Assembly (NCBI RefSeq): GCF_030997045.1
Contig: NZ_CP116899.1
Span: 2,491,501 to 2,555,500 of the forward strand
From: Microbulbifer sp. TB1203
GTDB taxonomy: Bacteria > Pseudomonadota > Gammaproteobacteria > Pseudomonadales > Cellvibrionaceae
Length of the DNA: 64,000 nucleotides
Direction of reading: 5' to 3'
Position numbers and translations under genes: made by a program. Of the stretch, positions 57,941 through 64,000 are shown piece after piece. Positions within the stretch are counted from its first letter, which is position 1. Each line of letters opens with the position of its first letter. The notes beneath the pieces were generated by a model, which ran no database searches, was not told the DNA's origin, and worked only from the letters and a program-made list of their open reading frames with translations.

Positions 57941-60900
57941 TCAGCCGAAAGGCGCGGCCTGCTCGATTTCCGACCATAACTTGCCCAGGCGTTTGCCGGA
58001 AACCGGCATCAGGGTCTTCAGGGATTGGGCGAAGAGGGAGATGCGGAACTCCTCCAGCATCCACCGGTACTGCACCAGTTGCGGTTCCGCCGCCAGCGCC
58101 CGGTGGGAGTGGCGCTCAAGCTGGGCCAGGTACGGCTCAGCGGATTTGTGGAATTCCGCCTGCAGGCGGCGATCGCGGTTGGGGTCCAGCGCGGCCTTTT
58201 CCAGGCGCAGGTCGATACCCTTGAGGTAGCGGCCGTACTGGCGCAGCCATTCCAGCGGGGTATCGAACAGACAACCGCGGTAGAAAAGGCCATTCAACTG
58301 CTGCTGGATATCCCCCACCGCCATGGCGACGGCGAGGTTCTTCTGCTGCTTGATCTGTTTGCGCAGGGGGACCAGCTGCGCCAGGGCCTTGGTCAGCAGC
58401 TCCGCAATCTCCTGGGCCACGGATATGAGAGCGGCACTTTTCTCCAGCGCGCGCAGGAACTCCCCCTCGCTGCGCGGCCAGTTTTCATCCGCCCAGAACA
58501 GCTCCCGCGCGGCGGCCATCAGGATATCGTCCGCCACCTCCTCGCGGCGGCCCAGGTCCGCGGCGGAGAGTCCCAGCTCTTTGCCGCGCAGCAGTTCCTT
58601 GCGCAGGTATTTCACCGGCTCCGGCAGGTGCAGCAGGGCCAGGCGGCAGATACCGGCGCGGGAAAGGCGCCGCGCCTCCCCCGGGTTGTCGAGCAGTTTC
58701 AGCGATACGCTGTCCTTCCCCTCCACCAGGGCCGGGTAGGCGCGCACCTTGAGTGCACCCTGCTGCAGGGTGTGAGTCTGCGGCAGGTCGCCGAAATCCC
58801 AGTGGGTAATATCGTCGCGTTCGAAGTCGTCGCCGGCACTGGCCAGTTCCTTTTGTACCCGGTCCTTATAGCGGGCCTGCAGTTCACCCAGGTTGCGGCC
58901 CTGGTCGAGCAGTTCGCCCTCCTCGTCCAATACCCGGATATTGAAACGGTAGAAATCCTCCAGTGACTGCTCGGCGGATTCCCAGGCGGAGTCCGGCAGC
59001 TGCTGCGCGGTCTGCCGCTGCAACTCCTTCGCCAGGCTCTGCCACAGGGGGACGTTGTCCGGCTGCAGCCTCGGCAGCGCCCGGTCCACCGCCGCCGGTA
59101 CCGGCACGAAAACTTTGCGCCACTGCTTGGGCAGCGCTTTGACCAGGGCGATGCACTTGTCGCGCAGCAGCCCCGGCACCAGCCAGGACAGGCGCGCCGC
59201 GGGCACCTGGTGCAGCGCGCCCACGGGTACATGAATACTCACTCCATCGGCGGCGCTGCCCGGTTCGAAGTGGTAGCTGAGCGGGTATTCGATACCGCCC
59301 GCCACCAGCGTATCGGGAAACTGCGCCTCGCCCACATGGGCCGCGGTGTGCTGCATCAGCAGTTCCCGCGGAACGAACAACAGCTGCGGATCTTTCTCCT
59401 CCGCCTGTTTACGCCAGCGCTCGAAGCCCGCCAGGTTGACGATATCCTGTGGAAGTCGCTCGTCGAAGAACTGGTAGATCACCTGGTCGTCCACCAGGAT
59501 ATCCCGGCGGCGCGACTTGGCCTCCAGGTCCTCCAGTTCCCGCAGCAATTCGCCGTAGTGGTGGAAGAATTTTCCTTTGCCCCGGTATTTCTGCTCCACC
59601 AGCGCTTCGCGGATAAACACCTCGCGCGCGGTCTGCGGATCCAGCTTGCCGTAGTGAATGCGGCGTTTCTCCACCAGCACCAGGCCGTAGAGGGAAATCT
59701 TCTCATAGGCCATCACCTGGCCCTTGCGCGCGTCGTAGTGGGGCTCAGAGTAATTGCGCTTCACCAGGTGTTCCGCGACCGTCAGCGCCCACTCCGGTTC
59801 TATCTTCGCCACCGTGTGCGCGAACAACCGGCTGGTCTCCAGCAACTGTGCCGCCACCGCCCAGGGCGGCGGTTTCTTGAATTGGCCGGAGCCGGGAAAG
59901 ATATGGAAGCGGCGGTTGCGGCAGCCGAGGAATTCCTTGTTTTCGTCGCGCACGCCGATATTGCCCAGCAGGCCGGGCAGTATCGCACTGTGTATCGATT
60001 GATAGTCCGCGGGCTCGTGGTTCTCGCGCAGTTTCAGCTCCCGGCAGGCGACACGCAGTTGGTGGTGGATATCCCGCCACTCGCGCATGCGCTGCCAGGA
60101 CAGGAAATTTTTCTGGCACCATTTGCGCAGCTGGTTCTGGCTCAATTCCTGGCGCTGGGCTTCGAACGCATCCCACAACTGCACCAGGGAGAGAAAGTCC
60201 GACTGTTCGTGCTGCCACTGTTTGTGCTTTTCATCCGCGGCCTGGCGCTTTTCCGCCGGACGCTCGCGGGGGTCCTGCACCGCCAGCGCACTGACGATGA
60301 TCAGCAGCTCGCGCAGGCTGCCGTTTTCGCCGGCGGCCAGCAGCATACGGCCCAGGCGCGGGTCCAGTGGCAGTCGCGAGAGGGCCCGCCCCGGGGGAGT
60401 CACCCGCCCCCGGTCATCCACTGCCTGCAGTTCCTGCAGTAATTTGTAGCCGTCGTTGATCAGCCGCTGGTCCGGCGGGTCCACGAAGGGGAAATCTCGG
60501 ATGTCGCCGATCTTCAATTGCAGCATCTGCAAAATCACCGCGGCTAAATTGGTGCGCAGAATTTCCGCATCGGTAAATTCCGGCCGCTGCAAGAAATCGC
60601 TCTCCTCGTACAGGCGCACGCAGACACCGGCACTGACCCGGCCGCAGCGGCCGGCGCGCTGGTTGGCGCTGGCCTGGGAGATAGCTTCCACCGGCAGCCG
60701 CTGGATCTTGCTGCGGTAGCTGTAGCGGCTGATGCGCGCGGTACCGGGGTCGATCACATAGCGGATGCCGGGGACGGTAATGGAGGTCTCCGCCACATTG
60801 GTGGCAAGTACGATGCGCCGACCGCGGTGACCGTGGAATATCTTGTTCTGCTCCGCGAGGCTCAGGCGCGCGTAGAGCGGCAATATTTCCATCTGCGGAA

Positions 60901-61867
60901 TCTGCGCATCCCGCAACGCCTTGGCGCACTCCCGGATCTCCCGCTCGCCGCTCATAAACACCAGGATGTCGCCACCGGGGTGCCGGCCACCGGGATGCCG
61001 GCCACCACTCCTGCCACTGGCTTTCTCCTCGTGCAGCAGTTCCTCCACCGCGGCGAGCACCTGTTCGTTGAGATCCTGGTCGCTGTCCGCCGGCGGGCGG
61101 TAGTGAATATCCACCGGATAGGTGCGCCCGGAGACCTCGATCACCGGCGCGTCGTCGAAATGCCGGGAAAATTTTTCCAGGTCGATGGTGGCGGAGGTGA
61201 TGATCAGCTTGAGGTCCGGGCGCTTGGGCAGAATGGTTTTCAGGTAGCCCAGCAGGAAGTCGATATTGAGGCTCCGTTCGTGAGCCTCGTCGATAATCAG
61301 GGTGTCGTATTTGTTCAACAGCGGGTCGCGCTGGATTTCCGCCAGCAGTATGCCGTCGGTCATCAGCTTGATATGGGTGTGCTCGGTGCTCTGGTCGGTA
61401 AAGCGCACCTGGTAGCCCACCGACTGTCCCAGCGGCTGCCCCACCTCCTCGGCGATGCGGTTGGCCACGGTGCGCGCGGCGATGCGGCGCGGCTGGGTAT
61501 GGCCTATCTGACCGGTAACCCCCCTGCCCAGCTCCAGGCAGATCTTGGGCAGCTGGGTGGTCTTGCCGGAGCCTGTCTCACCGGCCACCACCACCACCTG
61601 GTGATCGGCGATCAGTTCAGCGATCTCGGCCCGCCGCGCCACCACCGGCAGGTCTTCCGGCCAGCGTGCCTCCGGCAGTTTCCGCCGCCGCTCCTCCGCC
61701 AACGCCCGCGAGGCCTGCAGCTGCTCCTCCAGTTGGGCGAGCATCCGGTCCGCCGGCTTGCCCTCTTTCAGACGCCGGCGTGCGGCGTCGAGGGTTTTGC
61801 GCAGGTGCTGGCGGTCCCGCCCCATACATTGGGGGATCTGCTCGGCCAGGGGATCAACTTCACTCAT
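57941..61867 (-). CDS. hrpA: ATP-dependent RNA helicase HrpA
   Basis: 1308 residues, the usual HrpA length. A DEAH-box core has GETGSGKTTQLPKICLELG, QPRRIAART, DEAHERSLNIDFLLGYL, SAT, NVAETSITVPGIRYVIDPG and QRAGRCGR. Helicase-associated and OB domains follow, then the long HrpA-specific C-terminal DUF3418 region. It resolves stalled or collided ribosomes and processes mRNA. A short GGRHPGGRHPGG insert lies in the helicase core after the DEAH domain, coded by 15-bp direct repeats near 60972-61003. Confidence 0.95.
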   Translation of the reverse strand: MSEVDPLAEQIPQCMGRDRQHLRKTLDAARRRLKEGKPADRMLAQLEEQLQASRALAEERRRKLPEARWPEDLPVVARRAEIAELIADHQVVVVAGETGSGKTTQLPKICLELGRGVTGQIGHTQPRRIAARTVANRIAEEVGQPLGQSVGYQVRFTDQSTEHTHIKLMTDGILLAEIQRDPLLNKYDTLIIDEAHERSLNIDFLLGYLKTILPKRPDLKLIITSATIDLEKFSRHFDDAPVIEVSGRTYPVDIHYRPPADSDQDLNEQVLAAVEELLHEEKASGRSGGRHPGGRHPGGDILVFMSGEREIRECAKALRDAQIPQMEILPLYARLSLAEQNKIFHGHRGRRIVLATNVAETSITVPGIRYVIDPGTARISRYSYRSKIQRLPVEAISQASANQRAGRCGRVSAGVCVRLYEESDFLQRPEFTDAEILRTNLAAVILQMLQLKIGDIRDFPFVDPPDQRLINDGYKLLQELQAVDDRGRVTPPGRALSRLPLDPRLGRMLLAAGENGSLRELLIIVSALAVQDPRERPAEKRQAADEKHKQWQHEQSDFLSLVQLWDAFEAQRQELSQNQLRKWCQKNFLSWQRMREWRDIHHQLRVACRELKLRENHEPADYQSIHSAILPGLLGNIGVRDENKEFLGCRNRRFHIFPGSGQFKKPPPWAVAAQLLETSRLFAHTVAKIEPEWALTVAEHLVKRNYSEPHYDARKGQVMAYEKISLYGLVLVEKRRIHYGKLDPQTAREVFIREALVEQKYRGKGKFFHHYGELLRELEDLEAKSRRRDILVDDQVIYQFFDERLPQDIVNLAGFERWRKQAEEKDPQLLFVPRELLMQHTAAHVGEAQFPDTLVAGGIEYPLSYHFEPGSAADGVSIHVPVGALHQVPAARLSWLVPGLLRDKCIALVKALPKQWRKVFVPVPAAVDRALPRLQPDNVPLWQSLAKELQRQTAQQLPDSAWESAEQSLEDFYRFNIRVLDEEGELLDQGRNLGELQARYKDRVQKELASAGDDFERDDITHWDFGDLPQTHTLQQGALKVRAYPALVEGKDSVSLKLLDNPGEARRLSRAGICRLALLHLPEPVKYLRKELLRGKELGLSAADLGRREEVADDILMAAARELFWADENWPRSEGEFLRALEKSAALISVAQEIAELLTKALAQLVPLRKQIKQQKNLAVAMAVGDIQQQLNGLFYRGCLFDTPLEWLRQYGRYLKGIDLRLEKAALDPNRDRRLQAEFHKSAEPYLAQLERHSHRALAAEPQLVQYRWMLEEFRISLFAQSLKTLMPVSGKRLGKLWSEIEQAAPFG

Positions 61868-61949
61868 CGGGCACCGAAAATCATCGAAAACGGCGGATTA
61901 TAACAGCCGCTTGGCGCTGAACTATACTTGAGCAGATGTCTATTTTCCC

Positions 61950-62045
61950 TGTAGGAGCGGCCCACGGCCGCGACAAATCTAGGGCGGGCCTTCGGCCCGC
62001 AAGCCGAGCTGGAGCTCGGCGTTCCCAGGGGGCCGTTCCTACAGG
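61950..62045. repeat. REP unit enclosing a second-family palindrome
   Basis: CTGTAGGAGCGG...GGCCGCGA (61950-61974) and GGCCGTTCCTACAGG (to 62045) flank GGGCGGGCCTTCGGCCCGC and AAGCCGAGCTGGAGCTCGGC (61983-62030). It is a nested composite of two repeat families between hrpA and the transporter. Confidence 0.85.
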
Positions 62046-62075
62046 GAGGTCAAGCCGTAACTTGCGAGCTGTGGT

Positions 62076-63551
62076 ATGCAAGAGCTCAAACCCAGGCCTC
62101 CGGCCGCTGCCGGAGAAATGCTCGGACACCCGAAGGGACTCTTCCTGCTGTTCGGCACCGAGATGTGGGAGCGGCTCAGCTACTACGGTATGCGCGGCAT
62201 CTTCGTCTTCTACCTCACTTCGGCCGCCGGCGCGGCGGCCTTCGGCTGGGGCCAACTGTCCGATATCGAGCTGCAATCCAGAGCCCTAAGCTATCTCGGC
62301 TGGTACATGATGCTGGTGTACCTGACCCCGATCCTCGGCGGCTGGATGGCGGACAACCTCTGGGGCCAGCGCCGCTGCATCCTGTTCGGCGGCACGCTGA
62401 TGATGCTGGGCCAGTTCACCCTGGGATTTCCCCACGCCTGGCTGCCCGACGGCAGTGAGATTTATTTCCTGTGGCTGGGATTGGGGCTGATGATTCTCGG
62501 CAACGGCTTTTTCAAGCCCAACATCTCCACCATGGTGGGTGACCTCTACTACGAGGGCGACAGGCGCCGCGACACCGCCTTTACCATTTTCTATATGGGC
62601 ATCAACCTGGGCTCGATCCTGGGCTACCTGGTGATCGGCTGGATCGGCGAGAAGATCAATTACCAACTGGCATTTTTCATTGCCGGTATCGGTATGCTGC
62701 TGGGCCTGCTGCTGCAGATTTCCCGGGCCGACAAATACCTGGGGGAAGTGGGCCGGCAGCCCTCCGCCAAACTGGGACTGAAAAAAGACGCTGCCGACAG
62801 ACACAAGCCGCTATCCCTGGAGGAGCGCGACCGCATCAGGGTGATCCTGATCCTGGGGCTGTTCACCGTGGTTTTCTGGGCCGGTTTCGAGCAGGCCGCC
62901 GGCTCCATGAACCTGTTCGCAAAACACAATACCGACCTTATGATTGGCGGCTGGGAGATGCCCGCCAGTTGGCTGCAGATGGTCAACCCACTGTTTATCA
63001 TTATTCTCGCCCCGGTGATCGCCAGCATCTGGGTGGGCCTGGGGGACCGGGAGCCCAGCTCGCCGGTCAAGTTCAGCCTGGGACTGGTCTTCCTAGGGCT
63101 GGGCTTCATCTCCATGGTGGGCGCCGCACTGCAGATCGGCGACTCGCTGACCGTCAAAGCCAGTATCTGGTGGCTGGTGTTTGCCTATATCTTCCACACC
63201 GTGGGCGAGCTGTGCCTGTCGCCCATCGGTCTATCCATGGTCACCAAACTGTCGCCACTGCGCTACCTGTCGCTGATGATGGGGTTGTGGTTCGCATTTA
63301 TCGGTATCGCCAACAAAGGCGCGGCGGAAATCGGCAAGCTGGTGGGGGAAACCGGTCCCCTGGCCACTTTCGGCGGCGTGGCCATTGCGGCCATAGGTGC
63401 AGGGATTCTGCTGTACTTCCTGCGCGACAGATTGGTGGACTGGATGCACGGTGTGGAGTCGGCGCACCTGAAGGTGGGTGATTCCACGAAGGAGGAAGTG
63501 GGTATTATTGCGGATCACGAGGGAGCACCGCCGAGGCACTTCTCTGAATGA
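62076..63551 (+). CDS. POT-family proton-coupled oligopeptide transporter
   Basis: 491 residues with about 14 helices. The POT signature is clear: GTEMWERLSYYGMRGIFVFYL (the ExxER(F)SYYG motif of helix 1), GGWMADNLWGQRR, GNGFFKPNISTMVGDLY and FTIFYMGINLGS, then FWAGFEQAAGSMNLFA and GELCLSPIGLSMVTKLSP in the second half. It takes up di- and tripeptides with protons. The start at 62076 lacks a strong ribosome site; ATG 62118 is an alternative but would leave no spacing to its GGAG. Confidence 0.9.
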   Translation: MQELKPRPPAAAGEMLGHPKGLFLLFGTEMWERLSYYGMRGIFVFYLTSAAGAAAFGWGQLSDIELQSRALSYLGWYMMLVYLTPILGGWMADNLWGQRRCILFGGTLMMLGQFTLGFPHAWLPDGSEIYFLWLGLGLMILGNGFFKPNISTMVGDLYYEGDRRRDTAFTIFYMGINLGSILGYLVIGWIGEKINYQLAFFIAGIGMLLGLLLQISRADKYLGEVGRQPSAKLGLKKDAADRHKPLSLEERDRIRVILILGLFTVVFWAGFEQAAGSMNLFAKHNTDLMIGGWEMPASWLQMVNPLFIIILAPVIASIWVGLGDREPSSPVKFSLGLVFLGLGFISMVGAALQIGDSLTVKASIWWLVFAYIFHTVGELCLSPIGLSMVTKLSPLRYLSLMMGLWFAFIGIANKGAAEIGKLVGETGPLATFGGVAIAAIGAGILLYFLRDRLVDWMHGVESAHLKVGDSTKEEVGIIADHEGAPPRHFSE

Positions 63552-63715
63552 TGAATGCGGAATGCGGAATGCGGAATGCGGAACAGGGCGCTGCCGCTCG
63601 CACTTTACTGTCAAACCTTAATTTGGGGAAGTTCGGGCGCGGACCAGATTCCCGGCCGCATGCGTGGAGTTAAATCGCGTATTCCGCATTCCGCATTCAT
63701 CATTCCGCATTAAAA
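63551..63715. repeat. Inverted arrays of the heptamer GCGGAAT
   Basis: About four direct copies of ATGCGGA lie at 63555-63587. Inverted copies (ATTCCGCATTCCGCATTC, then ATTCCGCATT) lie at 63680-63712. The arrays flank about 95 bases of unique sequence in the gap before the final gene. They can pair as long stems. Confidence 0.8.
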
Positions 63716-63717
63716 AA

Positions 63718-64000
63718 TCACCTCCCCTTCACCAGATAGGCGATGGCCCTATCCAGCCCCTCCAGGGTCATCGGATACATCTGCCCGCCCACCAGCTGCC
63801 GGGTGAGCCCGATGGTGGGTGTATATTGCCAATACTCCTCGCCCACCGGGTTGAGCCATACCAGTTTGCCGTAGGTATCCGCCACCCTTTCCATCCAGGC
63901 CGCACCCGGTTCCTCGTTCATATGCTCCACGCTACCGTAGGGACTGGTGATCTCGTAGGGCGCCATGGAGGCGTCGCCGACAAAAATCACCCGGTAATCC
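63718..64000 (-). CDS. C-terminal end of VWA/CoxE-like protein (5' partial)
   Basis: The minus-strand frame is open to the right window edge (YRVIFVGDASMAPYEI...). About 94 residues remain. VIFVGDASMAPYEITSPYGS is the late MIDAS-side strand of a von Willebrand A domain. YGKLVWLNPVGEEYWQYTPTIGL and LTLEGLDRAIAYLV match the C-termini of CoxE-like VWA proteins, which usually pair with a MoxR AAA ATPase. That partner would lie outside the window. The stop is followed by the GCGGAAT arrays. Confidence 0.7.
   Translation of the reverse strand, partial: DYRVIFVGDASMAPYEITSPYGSVEHMNEEPGAAWMERVADTYGKLVWLNPVGEEYWQYTPTIGLTRQLVGGQMYPMTLEGLDRAIAYLVKGR

Overview
This window is about 64 kb of high-G+C chromosomal DNA from a gammaproteobacterium. 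The gene set (GcvP, MetE/MetR, HrpA, SbcB, DusA, GltX next to tRNA-Ala, MlaA, an HsbR/HsbA-type switch), a Vibrio SGLT-like Na+/sugar symporter and a D-galactonate pathway fit a marine polysaccharide degrader of the Cellvibrionales/Microbulbifer type. That placement is inference. Most genes are housekeeping. Intergenic spaces hold several families of short palindromic (REP-like) repeats, one MITE-like element and two pseudogenes.

Layout. 1-6 kb: the end of an unidentified gene, then a De Ley-Doudoroff galactonate set (IlvD/Edd-type dehydratase, DgoK, DgoA, vSGLT-like symporter). 6-14 kb: MarC/slipin/NfeD membrane operon, an LtaS-type phosphoglycerol transferase, PyrB, SbcB, a broken VOC gene. 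14-25 kb: a MITE with 34-bp inverted ends, an EEP-family protein, ArgS, an RmlD-like SDR, PfkB, a diguanylate cyclase, GcvP. 25-31 kb: an MHYT membrane protein co-directional with an ACT+V4R protein, a lipoprotein, a PD40 propeller, PurU, PepQ. 31-39 kb: divergent metE/metR, cytochrome b561, DeaD, tRNA-Ala(GGC), GltX. 39-46 kb: a chaperone/usher fimbrial locus with CRP-like sites. 46-50 kb: an HTH regulator with repeated TTACGC motifs, a degenerate GDPD overlapping a short GlpD-like dehydrogenase, a broken peptidoglycan-binding gene. 50-57 kb: DusA, transaldolase, TerB-like protein, HsbA/HsbR, MlaA. 55.7-57.9 kb: an hvfA-hvfB-hvfC operon. 58-64 kb: HrpA, a POT peptide transporter, the end of a VWA/CoxE-like gene.

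The most notable system is hvfABC. It encodes a small exported precursor with six EGKCG motifs in three 45-bp DNA repeats, a DUF692 (MNIO) enzyme and a DUF2063 partner. This is the architecture of ribosomally made, cysteine-modified copper-binding peptides (oxazolin/bufferin type). A stem-loop separates precursor from enzymes, and an ECF-like promoter candidate lies upstream. The fimbrial locus is second: a major pilin, a TcfC-like usher, two tandem two-domain tip subunits, a convergent chaperone, and a near-perfect CRP/Vfr site ahead of the pilin.

All calls come from reading the sequence. No database search was run, so family names rest on recognised motifs and remembered homologues.
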